This document shows, piece by piece, positions 1 to 7,008 of a stretch of 25,904 nt of DNA. A program made the translations under genes and the position numbers. The notes under the pieces were generated by a model that made no database searches, had not been told where the DNA came from, and saw only the letters and a program-made list of their open reading frames with translations. Position 1 is the stretch's first letter; every line of letters starts with the position of its first letter. Location: contig JAVVRI010000012.1 of NCBI GenBank assembly GCA_036654795.1, positions 1 through 25,904 on the forward strand. Reading direction: 5' to 3'. The DNA comes from JAVVRI01 sp036654795. Lineage in GTDB: Bacteria > Bacteroidota > Bacteroidia > Bacteroidales > Tannerellaceae.

Positions 1-123
1 GCACTGGAAACTCAGTCGACAGCCCATTTTTCCAGAAAAATGCACTGGAAACTCGGTCGACAGCTCATTTTTTCGGAAAAATGCACTGGAAACTCAGTCG
101 ACAGCCCATTTTTCCGGAAAAAT
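1..123. repeat. Three tandem copies of a 41-bp repeat
   Basis: Three head-to-tail 41-bp units lie at 1-41, 42-82 and 83-123 and differ at only a few positions. Each unit contains an imperfect or perfect ATTTTTCC/GGAAAAAT palindrome (perfect in copy 3) and a GTCGAC palindrome. The array runs off the left edge, so the true copy number is unknown. It abuts the 48-bp repeat that starts at 124 with no spacer. There are no unique spacers, so it is not a CRISPR array. An open frame reads through it but has no coding character. It is probably an intergenic tandem repeat, and its function is unknown. Confidence 0.93.
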
Positions 124-171
124 CTCGTAAAGCACCTCCTTATTTCACGTTTCACCGTAATTTGCAGTCTG
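124..171 (-). repeat. 48-bp repeat, left copy (inverted relative to 25820-25867)
   Basis: The reverse complement of 124-171 matches 25820-25867 at 45 of 48 positions. Read on the minus strand it goes from CAGACTGCA through a GTGAAACGTGAAA core to AAGGAGGTGCTTTACGAG. Here it supplies the last codons of the gene at 152-373. After TTACGAG the sequence switches to the 41-bp tandem array, so the second arm of the hairpin seen in the right copy is absent. It looks like a truncated copy of a dispersed intergenic element. Confidence 0.9.
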
Positions 172-373
172 CTACAGCGGCAGCTTGAGCCGTCTGCTGT
201 GCTGCTTGCTCCGCTTCGGTGATGGCCGATAGGATATTATCCTTGAACATATCCACAAAAGCTTCTATCCCTTCTGCCTTTTCAATCTTGAACGTCTTCT
301 GGATACGTTCTGCATACTTTTCGGGCACTCCCTTCGCTTTACATGCCGCGATAATTAATTCTAAAATTGTCAT
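152..373 (-). CDS. Scaffold-like phage structural protein, probable C-terminally truncated remnant
   Basis: The 73-residue product begins MTILELIIAACKAKGVPEKY. It has a helical N-terminal half and a Glu/Ala/Gln-rich tail that looks like the start of a coiled coil. Short proteins of this appearance lie near the head genes of Bacteroidales prophages and are normally longer, but I recognise the family only weakly. The last five or so codons (DCKLR, then TGA) come from the 48-bp repeat at 124-171, so the natural 3' end has probably been replaced. It is on the same strand as the head genes but separated from them by the DUF6722 unit and a terminator. The function is tentative. Confidence 0.5.
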   Translation of the reverse strand: MTILELIIAACKAKGVPEKYAERIQKTFKIEKAEGIEAFVDMFKDNILSAITEAEQAAQQTAQAAAVADCKLR

Positions 374-431
374 ACGCTTAAATGTTTGTTTTCTATTTAA
401 AATATAAAAGGGAAAAGAATTTTCCGGGCAT

Positions 432-464
432 AAAAAAAGTCCACCGGAATTAACCGATGGACTT
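432..464 (-). terminator. Rho-independent terminator after the small membrane-protein pair
   Basis: On the minus strand an 11-bp stem (AAGTCCATCGG paired with CCGGTGGACTT, one G-T wobble) with a TTAATT loop is followed by a run of seven T. It sits 37 nt downstream of the 36-residue ORF at 501-611 and would end the DUF6722 transcript. Confidence 0.85.
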
Positions 465-500
465 CATATAAAGTCGCTCCTATGGGAGCTTAATCATTTA

Positions 501-611
501 TCAAATCATGTGATTGGACTTGAGCCATAGTCTACCCGAAGGCGTAAGGCAATAGATCAGAAATATGGCACAAGGTATGCCAATTACGGCGAATCCTAAT
601 ATAGCTCCCAT
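501..611 (-). CDS. Small membrane protein, 36 residues
   Basis: A short ORF begins at an ATG (609-611) that overlaps the TAA of the upstream DUF6722 gene by one base (TAATG), so the two are probably translationally coupled. The product starts MGAILGFAVIGIPCAIFLIY, a single hydrophobic helix of about 20 residues, and ends with a polar, basic tail (LTPSGRLWLKSNHMI). It is followed by the terminator at 432-464. I do not know a function. The coupling, hydrophobic helix and terminator make it a believable real gene that automated callers would miss because of its size. Confidence 0.65.
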   Translation of the reverse strand: MGAILGFAVIGIPCAIFLIYCLTPSGRLWLKSNHMI

Positions 612-802
612 TACTTATTCTCCTTTTTCTTATTTGTTAATATTAATCCTACTATCAAAGCCAAGATCGAAGAGGTAAACCCAAGACCATAGATTAGCCA
701 TTTGTTATCCTCCATGTCCTTAAACAACGATGCAACCACTACACCAGTAAAGATGTACTTTGACACGTCAATCAAATAATTTCCTAATTTCTCTTTCCAC
801 AT
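611..802 (-). CDS. DUF6722-like small membrane protein
   Basis: From the ATG at 802 the product is 63 residues beginning MWKEKLGNYLIDVSKYIFTG. There are two predicted membrane helices, at roughly residues 13-28 and 36-57, and a Lys-rich C-terminus (NKKKENK) that probably faces the cytoplasm. The pattern fits DUF6722, a Bacteroides family without a known role. An ATG seven codons upstream (823) is possible, but a TAnnTTTG promoter element lies just before 802, which favours the shorter form. The gene is coupled to a 36-residue membrane peptide downstream. With its own promoter and terminator it looks like an independent cassette inside the prophage. Confidence 0.7.
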   Translation of the reverse strand: MWKEKLGNYLIDVSKYIFTGVVVASLFKDMEDNKWLIYGLGFTSSILALIVGLILTNKKKENK

Positions 803-806
803 ACTG

Positions 807-836
807 CAAAAATAGAACAACAAAATGAAATCACAA
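807..836 (-). promoter_or_regulatory. Bacteroides-type promoter for the DUF6722 gene
   Basis: On the minus strand TTTG (833-836) and TATTTTTG (807-814, matching TAnnTTTG) are separated by 18 bases, the Bacteroides -33/-7 layout. The predicted start of transcription is about 800-802, essentially on the ATG at 802, so the mRNA would be leaderless or nearly so. Confidence 0.5.
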
Positions 837-876
837 AAATATTTCTTCCTTTTCTTGCGGAATCAAAAAAAGGTAT

Positions 877-1821
877 TCATATTTGTGTTAATAAAAGGGG
901 TATAAAGAAGACTGTATTGGATTGCACATCCTTTGGCAAGTTCTTTGATAAAAGCAATAAAAAAAAGTCTATAAAGTACAGCTCCGGATTGTAGTTTCGG
1001 TTGAAATGGAAGCCTGTAAAGACATACTCCTTCGGGTATTTGCCAATCATCGCATCGCACACCTTACACGGACCCTTGTTGTTGGCCGACCGCTTTATTT
1101 CTATCCCCAGTACAAAGTCCATCTTCTGCCAGCGGTCGTGATCCGCCTGCCGGTAGTTGATATTTGTTTCGGTAGATGACAAACGTAAGGCGTTCATATA
1201 GCTGCTGCGGTACACACCTTGCCCGGGGTGATAGTCCGCCATGGGCGCTGACGGTTTGAGCTTCCCGCTCTCATCACGCACCCGGCGAAAACGTCTGTCC
1301 GGATCATGGAGCAGCTGCCGCATGTCCTGACTGATACCACCGGCAGGACGACCAACGGATAGACCGCTACCCAGATACATTTCTACCTGTGCTTTGGTTC
1401 CGTCTACAATATTCCACACCCTGGCCGACAGATCCATACCTTTGTCTATCCGGTTCTGTGCAGCCTTTAACGCCTCTTGGTTACGATAGAACATGCCTTC
1501 CTTTGCAACCGATGAAACGCTCATACCCTGAATGTACTGCTTTACGATGTCATCATTCTTTGTCTGGCTACGTTTCCAAGCATCCATACCGAAGCTCGAC
1601 AGATTATTCAGCAGATCGACTTGCAGATCAATCAGCGCCTTGTCTACACCTTTCTCTATGTTGGCATTCCTTACCCACACATTCGGCTTGCCGGTATCCG
1701 TCCACTTACGCAGATGCCCGGATATTTCTCGGGCAAAAGCATTGTAGATGTTACCTATGGCTCCCTGTTGGATCAGGATCTTCTGAATGTGCTGGCGCTC
1801 GTAGAAGGATAGTTCAGGCAT
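877..1821 (-). CDS. Phage head morphogenesis protein (Mu F-like), C-terminus disrupted
   Basis: This 314-residue product follows the portal gene by 5 bp, the usual place for a minor head protein. Residues 1 to about 272 are phage-like and include NALRLSSTETNINYRQADHD and a CKVCDAMIGKYP segment that begins a metal-binding motif. In this family the text after FTGFH normally continues as HPxCxC. Here it changes to a hydrophobic, low-complexity tail (from about residue 273, near position 1005) with no Cys pair. That suggests a deletion or rearrangement removed the true C-terminus and anything downstream. The role would be capsid assembly at the portal vertex. It is probably non-functional. Confidence 0.7.
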   Translation of the reverse strand: MPELSFYERQHIQKILIQQGAIGNIYNAFAREISGHLRKWTDTGKPNVWVRNANIEKGVDKALIDLQVDLLNNLSSFGMDAWKRSQTKNDDIVKQYIQGMSVSSVAKEGMFYRNQEALKAAQNRIDKGMDLSARVWNIVDGTKAQVEMYLGSGLSVGRPAGGISQDMRQLLHDPDRRFRRVRDESGKLKPSAPMADYHPGQGVYRSSYMNALRLSSTETNINYRQADHDRWQKMDFVLGIEIKRSANNKGPCKVCDAMIGKYPKEYVFTGFHFNRNYNPELYFIDFFLLLLSKNLPKDVQSNTVFFIPLLLTQI

Positions 1822-1826
1822 AAGGC

Positions 1827-3290
1827 TTATTGCATAAAGGTGCTACCGAGCGGGTTCTTACTACCAGCTTCCGCTTTGTCTTCAGCCTCAATCAGCTTCA
1901 TTTCCTCGTCTACATCCTTCGTAAAGCGGGAACGGGCGGTTACGGTACGGCGTGCATTGATCGGCTTGTTGCCGTTGGCTATCTGTAACACCTCCATCTC
2001 TTCACGCAGGTCGTCCGGAAGAACGGAACCAAATGTTATCTCCACATCGTTCTCTTCGAACTGCCCAGCCATACCCGGATCACAGATATTTGTTATACCG
2101 GCAATAATGATATGGGCAGCTCGCTGAACGGCAGGTTCGAATATCTCCATCTTCTCCATCGCTTTGATGAAAGCATCCATAAACATAAACTTCATGCCAA
2201 TACCGGTGATGTTGCCCACACTCTTCAGGTTCTCGAAAGAAAGGTTCGGGGTAGATGTGCCGGAGAATATTTCGTTGATCAATACATCAATCTCCAACTT
2301 CATCGATTCGGGAGCCTGGTTCCAAGTCAGGTACTCAGCATCACCATGAATCATCTTGCAATTAAGCTCATCAAATTCCGTTGAAAATTCAATATGCTTT
2401 CCTACGCTGTTCTTCTTTGGCAGCTTCGTATCTCCGAATGTCTTCAATGTAGGCTCGGAGTAATAATCGTTCGTGTCGTGCAAGCGCGAGAAACGTGTCT
2501 CCAGCGCATCCATAGCATCCACCACATCTTCCCACTCTGGCAACTCCTGTTCTGCATAGACCACAGCTATCTTTCCAAAGACGTTTGGTTCCGTTGTTGT
2601 GACCCAGGTGCCGCTCATATCTACAGAAGTGATATTTTGTTCAGCTGTCTGTATCCAAACATAATCGTGCTCTTTTGCATCATCCGGATTTACGGATTTG
2701 TACTTTCGGGTGAAAGCATCCATATCCCCGAAATCGTCGAAGTGTGGGTAGAACTCTCCGTTCTTTTGACTGAGCATACGGACACGGAGCTCTACAACTA
2801 GTCCGGAAGTAGTAATTACCTCCTTGGGATAGAATATCAAGGCTGCTTTCGTCTCAACCATCACCGTTCGGGCAAACTCTTTAAAGACGGCTTTCATCTT
2901 CAACTTCTTCTCAACTATCGTCCGGAAATACTCTGTGCCGTCGTTATCTTCAATGAAGGATATGTTCATATCTCCCCCGAATAAAAAGGCGACAGCAGTC
3001 CGGACTATCTTTTTTGGGATATTGGTATGGATACGGGCAACAGGAACGGTATCAGTCCCTATCTTTTTGGCTCTTTCCTTCCCATTCTCATCTATTTCAG
3101 ACTCTGTATCGGAATAAACATCGATTTGCTTATCCTCTCTATTGCCAACTGACGCTTCTCGGCGAGTGCGATCCCCGTTATACTCTTTGAGGTAAACTTC
3201 CTGCTCCCTTCCTTCGATGGTATCCTGGCACAATGTCTCGGCGACTTTCTTAAAGTCGGGCTCCTGTAAAATGGTTGCTATGTCCGGCAT
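1827..3290 (-). CDS. Phage portal protein
   Basis: The 487-residue product lies between the large terminase and the head-morphogenesis protein, the standard portal position. The N-terminus is acidic and charged, followed by a region with PVARIHTNIPKKIVRTAVAF and VWIQTAEQNITSVD. The C-terminal third contains a helical segment with NEIFSGTSTPNLSFENLKS and SVGNITGIGMKFMFMDAFIK. This resembles SPP1-gp6-like portals of Bacteroidales prophages. The portal would form the dodecameric ring through which DNA is packaged. Length is normal and I see no frameshift, so this gene seems intact although its neighbours are damaged. It is separated by 36 bp from the terminase. Confidence 0.8.
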   Translation of the reverse strand: MPDIATILQEPDFKKVAETLCQDTIEGREQEVYLKEYNGDRTRREASVGNREDKQIDVYSDTESEIDENGKERAKKIGTDTVPVARIHTNIPKKIVRTAVAFLFGGDMNISFIEDNDGTEYFRTIVEKKLKMKAVFKEFARTVMVETKAALIFYPKEVITTSGLVVELRVRMLSQKNGEFYPHFDDFGDMDAFTRKYKSVNPDDAKEHDYVWIQTAEQNITSVDMSGTWVTTTEPNVFGKIAVVYAEQELPEWEDVVDAMDALETRFSRLHDTNDYYSEPTLKTFGDTKLPKKNSVGKHIEFSTEFDELNCKMIHGDAEYLTWNQAPESMKLEIDVLINEIFSGTSTPNLSFENLKSVGNITGIGMKFMFMDAFIKAMEKMEIFEPAVQRAAHIIIAGITNICDPGMAGQFEENDVEITFGSVLPDDLREEMEVLQIANGNKPINARRTVTARSRFTKDVDEEMKLIEAEDKAEAGSKNPLGSTFMQ

Positions 3291-3326
3291 ATACTTTTCT
3301 TCTAAAATATATGCCGCGCCAAATCA

Positions 3327-4526
3327 TTACCGGATTATTGGCCCCTTTGACACTTGGCCTCCACCATTTCCCCTCAATCCCATGGATGCGACCAATTCCG
3401 CGAGTATGGTTACACCATCAGGTGCATCATCATGCTTGTTGCCACCTTCCTTCTTGTAACCGGTAAGTCCTTTCATAAACCGATCATAGTCCGATCCCTT
3501 CTTGTACTCCGATTCATCAAGGAAGACGCAATGTGTCTTTATCCATCCTGCTTGCATAATAAAACGACAAGCCTTGTTGGCGGTCGTAGGTATGGCTTGT
3601 ATATCACACCTGCCTTTATTTGCCCTAACCTCCTTCCGTACACTAATAGAGAAGATGCGCCCCCCGTTATTCGACTCAATACGCATGCGATTACATTGGG
3701 TATCAAGTATCATCCGTGCCAGGCGGGGCTGGGTGATCTCTACATTATCCTTTGTAAATAAAACATCAGTGATGAAATACTTTGTACCGAACACCTTTGC
3801 AAACGGTGCGCAAAAGTCATCGTCTCCTTCATCGGCAACGTCGCAAGCACCAACAACGCCGTCCGGCTGCTTACCAGCAATGTCCGCCAGCTTGAACCGA
3901 TTGAGTTCGGACTTCGGAAACAACAGCCCTTTTGCCTCTATCGGTTCCTGCATGTACTCTGCGTACCAGATACTATCGTCCGTCTCTTCGCGCAGCTCCC
4001 GGTAGTATGCAGTAGTATGCACTTCTTCACAGAAGGACTCATCGGTTTCATCCAAGGCGGCAATACGGATAATCTCGTCATACTTGCCCATCTCCTCCAT
4101 GCGCCCCAGCACGTCCGTAGCCGACCAACGTGTGCCGATGTCGATGGAGCAACAGTTTCCTTCTATACGGGAATCGTGCGTTCCCTGTTTCCACGACCAG
4201 ACCTTTTCGTTGTTGGTGTCGGACATGGCATCCTCAAGACTCTTATACAAGTCGTCCGTCATGGCAAGCATAGATGCACCGAAGCCGATAATGGTACCAC
4301 CTACACCGGCACCGAAGTAGCTCACCTGCCGGGCAAGGTCGAGGCTCCAACCGGCAAGGTTCTGCTTGTCGCTCCGCAAGGTGACACCATCAAACACCGC
4401 TTGATACTTCCCGCTCCGCAGAATCATACGGGTATCATACGACAATTTATTATATAATTGAGCCGAACAGCAGTTACGCATCACCGATTCTTCCGGATAA
4501 CGTCCGAGCATCATTTTGTTGTTCAT
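3327..4526 (-). CDS. Terminase large subunit, N-terminal part (Walker A) missing
   Basis: The ATP-driven packaging motor and nuclease. The 399-residue product begins inside the ATPase domain (GRYPEESVMRNCCSAQLYNK). A Walker B-like stretch (SMLAMTDDLYKSLEDA), a motor motif of the GTRW type (IDIGTRWSATD) and the nuclease-domain acids (GACDVADEGDDD, IESNNGG, KHDDAPD) are all present. No GKS/GKT P-loop occurs at the N-terminus, and large terminases are usually about 450-550 residues. The reading frame starts within the last 53 bases of the small terminase gene, so an internal deletion of a few hundred bases across the terS/terL boundary is the simplest explanation. It should not be able to package DNA as encoded. 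Confidence 0.75.
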   Translation of the reverse strand: MNNKMMLGRYPEESVMRNCCSAQLYNKLSYDTRMILRSGKYQAVFDGVTLRSDKQNLAGWSLDLARQVSYFGAGVGGTIIGFGASMLAMTDDLYKSLEDAMSDTNNEKVWSWKQGTHDSRIEGNCCSIDIGTRWSATDVLGRMEEMGKYDEIIRIAALDETDESFCEEVHTTAYYRELREETDDSIWYAEYMQEPIEAKGLLFPKSELNRFKLADIAGKQPDGVVGACDVADEGDDDFCAPFAKVFGTKYFITDVLFTKDNVEITQPRLARMILDTQCNRMRIESNNGGRIFSISVRKEVRANKGRCDIQAIPTTANKACRFIMQAGWIKTHCVFLDESEYKKGSDYDRFMKGLTGYKKEGGNKHDDAPDGVTILAELVASMGLRGNGGGQVSKGPIIR

Positions 4527-5055
4527 TCTTCAACATTCGCATCAACCTCTCCTGAAGCTCTTCCTTTTGAATATCTTCAAAACCGGTATTTATCTTCTGC
4601 TCCATTATAATCGGAGCATCAAAGCCAAGCATCTTACATATACGATCTATGGCAAAGGTTTTACCATGCAGGCGTATTTCTATACCATATTTCCCTTTCT
4701 TGATAGCTTCAATCATCCTTCTCTGGGGGATGGTTAGATCCTCGAAGGGTTTGATTGCAAGTGTTGTTCCGTCGAACTCTACAAAATCGCCAATATCGGA
4801 GAAGGCCATCGCTTTAAGCTCTTCCAATATCTGCTGTTTACGGATGTTGCTCTGCTCATTGAGTTGGGTGCGCATTTTTTCCAACCGCCCCGTAATCACC
4901 CCGTTGTTCAGCAGCTCGCCTGCGCGTTTTACAATCGTGTCATACTTCATATTGCCACAGTCGTACGCCCTCCGGTACGCCTCAGTTGCATTGCCGGTCT
5001 CCATATATAGATTACAGAAGTTTTCCTGCTTAATCGTTAGTTTCATCTGCTGCAA
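4474..5055 (-). CDS. Terminase small subunit (Terminase_2-like)
   Basis: The 193-residue product has the classic N-terminus LTIKQENFCNLYMETGNATE followed by AYRRAY, a helix-turn-helix that recognises phage DNA at the packaging site. A central helical region (QSNIRKQQILEELKAMAFSD) and a C-terminal oligomerisation part follow. The last residues after KNEQQND (ARTLSGRIGDA) are read in a different frame from DNA that codes for the large terminase, so the natural end may have been replaced when the boundary was deleted. An alternative start three codons downstream (MKLTIKQ) is equally likely. It heads the packaging block. Confidence 0.8.
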   Translation of the reverse strand: MQQMKLTIKQENFCNLYMETGNATEAYRRAYDCGNMKYDTIVKRAGELLNNGVITGRLEKMRTQLNEQSNIRKQQILEELKAMAFSDIGDFVEFDGTTLAIKPFEDLTIPQRRMIEAIKKGKYGIEIRLHGKTFAIDRICKMLGFDAPIIMEQKINTGFEDIQKEELQERLMRMLKNEQQNDARTLSGRIGDA

Positions 5056-5228
5056 TGTTTACCTCTAATATATAAAAAGCTGCTATATGTACCGTTAAGT
5101 CTACATTGTTCAATCATGATGCAGGTTCGTAGGCTGCATGGATTGCCCGTATGCGACCTTTGACAGCGGAATAAGGCAGAACCCGGAGACAAACCACCGG
5201 TTTCCTATCCCTTGTTCCACTATTTTAT

Positions 5229-5666
5229 ATGGCACAGAAATTTAGATTGATTGAACGTAAGAACCTCGGTAAGGACAAAGAGACGAAGCCGAAGAAGTTT
5301 TATGCCTACGCGGTGAACAACGGCTATGTGAGTTTCAATGAGCTCTGTGATGACATTTCGGAAAACTGTACGCTGACCAGCGCGGACGTGAAGGCAGTGA
5401 TGGACCGTATGAACTTCACGCTCGACAAAAACCTGAAGGCAGGGCGCATCGTGCAGTTCGGAGAGATTGGCAACTTCCGACTGGCTGTGGGTAGCACGGG
5501 TAGTGAATTGGAAAAGGACTTCGACACCGCCATGATTAAAAAGCCTCGCATTGTCTTTACCCCCGGAAGCGTACTACGCGAAACACGCACGCTGACCACG
5601 TTCGAAAAGAACACGCCCAAGGTGATAGAGGTAATCAAGGAATGCGACCGTCCGCACAGCGTATAA
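5229..5666 (+). CDS. HU-related DNA-binding protein (Bacteroidales histone-like type)
   Basis: The 145-residue product begins MAQKFRLIERKNLGKDKETK and contains the HU-like fold with LTSADVKAVMDRM and the dimer strand region GRIVQFGEIGNFRLAVGS. A C-terminal extension carries RIVFTPGSVLRE. This is the Bacteroidetes-specific HU-related family (TIGR01201-like), longer than classical 90-residue HU. It should bend or compact DNA. It lies on the plus strand, opposite to the surrounding prophage genes, and is followed by a hairpin and three palindromes before a DUF4248 gene. The pair looks like a separate transcription unit inserted between packaging and regulatory genes. Confidence 0.85.
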   Translation: MAQKFRLIERKNLGKDKETKPKKFYAYAVNNGYVSFNELCDDISENCTLTSADVKAVMDRMNFTLDKNLKAGRIVQFGEIGNFRLAVGSTGSELEKDFDTAMIKKPRIVFTPGSVLRETRTLTTFEKNTPKVIEVIKECDRPHSV

Positions 5667-5693
5667 GCGTATTGATCGGAACCTGTTTACTTA

Positions 5694-5755
5694 GAAAGTA
5701 TACATACTATTTGAGAAAAGTATGTATACTTTTTCCCAAAAGTATGCATACTTTT
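5694..5755. promoter_or_regulatory. Three palindromic operator-like sites at 22-bp spacing
   Basis: Sites at 5694-5711, 5716-5733 and 5738-5755 share the core AAAGTATRYATACTTT. The third is a perfect 18-bp palindrome, the second has one mismatched central pair, and the first is degenerate on its right side. Start-to-start distance is exactly 22 bp, about two helical turns, so a dimeric regulator would sit on one face of the DNA. They lie between the HU-related gene and the DUF4248 gene, within 30 bp of the latter's ATG. Confidence 0.6.
5695..5734 (+). terminator. Hairpin terminator after the HU-related gene
   Basis: A 14-bp perfect stem (5695-5708 with 5719-5732) with a 10-nt loop is followed directly by T residues. 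It is formed by the first two of the three palindromic sites, so the DNA sites and the RNA hairpin overlap. Confidence 0.55.
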
Positions 5756-5780
5756 ATATTTTAATATCTCATCAGATAAT

Positions 5781-6020
5781 ATGAAAGATACAAGGATCGA
5801 CAACGAACAGTTCAGACCGCGCACCTACGGTCTTCAGGAATTAGGGCAGCTGTATTTTCCACACAGCACACCTCGATCCGCCAGCTCGCAACTGAAGAAA
5901 TGGATTAAACACAATAGCGCCCTCCTCTCTTCGCTCTATGCCGTCGGCTACTACCGCGGGCAGAAAATACTTACCCCGAAACAGGTGCGTGTCATTGTGG
6001 AATATCTGGACCCGCCGTGA
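5781..6020 (+). CDS. DUF4248 domain protein
   Basis: The 79-residue product has the DUF4248 pattern: FRPRTYGLQELGQLYFP, then an LKKWI segment and a closing LTPKQVRVIVEYLDPP. The family is found in Bacteroidales, usually beside HU-like genes in prophages and mobile regions, and no function has been shown. The fold suggests a small winged-helix or similar DNA-binding protein, which is my inference. It is the second gene of the plus-strand pair and sits immediately after the triple palindromes, which could be its operator. Confidence 0.8.
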   Translation: MKDTRIDNEQFRPRTYGLQELGQLYFPHSTPRSASSQLKKWIKHNSALLSSLYAVGYYRGQKILTPKQVRVIVEYLDPP

Positions 6021-6039
6021 GCAAAGAAAGCGGGTAGTT

Positions 6040-6462
6040 CTATTTCGTCTTGTGGTCATAGACATCGCCGAAGTTGGCTTCGATAAATAAGACATGAAGT
6101 ATATTGCCATTTCTATGCGCGATAAAAGGATAGTTGGCATTATTATACCTAAACACCATCAATTTGGGTATGTCTGGTGTTATCAGCGGCGGAAGCGTTT
6201 TCTTTATTTGTTTTACAGGTAACATTTCCCAGCCGTAGTCATGCCTTTTCCCTGCATTTATCGTATTCCATCCCAGTTCACCAAGTCTTTGCAGCCTGTC
6301 AAAAAAATCTTTTACTTGTGACTCAGAACACGACTTTAAACATTCTTTTTGAAAATACCTAAAGCAAAACACCGGATAATCAATAGACAATTCACCCAAA
6401 GCTCTCTTCTCAATAGAAATATCTGTATTGGGTTTCTTTACCTTGCATTTACTCTTTACCAT
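6040..6462 (-). CDS. Probable toxin of a Panacea-type toxin-antitoxin pair
   Basis: The 140-residue product has a basic N-terminus, a middle region with SQVKDFFDRLQRLGELGWNT and HDYGWEMLP, and a C-terminal part rich in beta strands ending HVLFIEANFGDVYDH. Its ATG overlaps the stop codon of the upstream Panacea-domain gene by one base (TAATG), so the two are made together. Proteins of this appearance are often encoded next to Panacea/SocA-like genes, and the compact strand-rich end is compatible with a RelE-like or other RNase fold. I cannot name a catalytic residue with confidence. H133 or nearby (FGDVYDH) and H113 (FIAHRNG) are candidates. Toxin activity is inferred from context. Confidence 0.55.
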   Translation of the reverse strand: MVKSKCKVKKPNTDISIEKRALGELSIDYPVFCFRYFQKECLKSCSESQVKDFFDRLQRLGELGWNTINAGKRHDYGWEMLPVKQIKKTLPPLITPDIPKLMVFRYNNANYPFIAHRNGNILHVLFIEANFGDVYDHKTK

Positions 6463-6905
6463 TATGCTTCTACCTGTGTGGAAAAATAGGCTTTGATCTT
6501 ATCTTTTGATATGACATTACCATAACCAACAGCTGTTGACTTCCATGGAGTTTCTGCATGCGTCATATTCATAAGTTTAAGCGCAGAGAACTGACCGTAT
6601 GCTTCATATACCTGATTAAACATATCCTCTTCTTCCTCATTCAAGGATAGTATGTCTTCATCTGGGTTCAAATCTAATCCGGCACTTCCGCACGCTTTAT
6701 ATTCCTCATACACGGCAGGAACAACAGGTCCATACATCCATGCTTCAATCTCATCATGAAATAAGGGTTCATCAAAGAATGCCAAATGAAAGCCCTGCAT
6801 ATAATAAAGCAATTTCTGCAATTTCATATTTGTCATTATATCTCCACAGTCCGGATTTGCCTGTGCAATAATCTTCTTGGCTATATCTTTTACGTTGTGT
6901 ATCAT
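6462..6905 (-). CDS. Panacea/SocA-like antitoxin (DUF4065)
   Basis: From the ATG at 6905 the product is 147 residues. It shows the DUF4065/Panacea signature: MTNMKLQKLLYYMQGFHLAF, then DEIEAWMYGPVVPAVYEEYK, and the late segment THAETPWKST. Panacea is known as a versatile antitoxin domain that neutralises many unrelated toxins; related SocA acts as a proteolytic adaptor. The longer frame from 6935 adds MFNQKVNVII, but the TAnnTTTG element at 6957-6964 leaves a sensible leader for the 6905 start. The antitoxin gene comes first and is coupled to the probable toxin. The pair could stabilise the prophage or act in defence. Confidence 0.75.
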   Translation of the reverse strand: MIHNVKDIAKKIIAQANPDCGDIMTNMKLQKLLYYMQGFHLAFFDEPLFHDEIEAWMYGPVVPAVYEEYKACGSAGLDLNPDEDILSLNEEEEDMFNQVYEAYGQFSALKLMNMTHAETPWKSTAVGYGNVISKDKIKAYFSTQVEA

Positions 6906-6956
6906 AATGATAACGTTTACTTTTTGATTGAACAATACAACTCTATATTACATCTG

Positions 6957-6982
6957 CAAAAGTAAAGAAATATAACAACAAA
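6957..6982 (-). promoter_or_regulatory. Promoter candidate for the Panacea pair
   Basis: On the minus strand TACTTTTG (6957-6964) fits the -7 consensus TAnnTTTG. A TTTG at 6979-6982 is only 14 bases away, shorter than usual, so the -33 element is weak. Predicted transcript start is near 6950. Confidence 0.4.
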
Positions 6983-7008
6983 TACTCCATTGATACAGTT
7001 AAAACATT

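Noticed and set aside
1..123. CRISPR-like repeat array
   Set aside because: The 41-bp units are directly adjacent with no spacers and there are no cas genes.
40..222. Plus-strand 60-codon frame at the left edge
   Set aside because: It lies mostly in the tandem repeats, its peptide repeats with them, and there is no promoter or family similarity.
863..1060. Alternative minus-strand frame overlapping the end of the head protein
   Set aside because: Its first half is the shadow of the head gene; the second half (FIAFIKELAKGCAIQY) has no recognisable family, though it may hold the source of the rearranged 3' end.
1389..4457. Long plus-strand frames opposite the portal, terminase and head genes
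   Set aside because: They are antisense shadows with Cys/Ser/His-rich composition, and the minus-strand proteins have clear family features.
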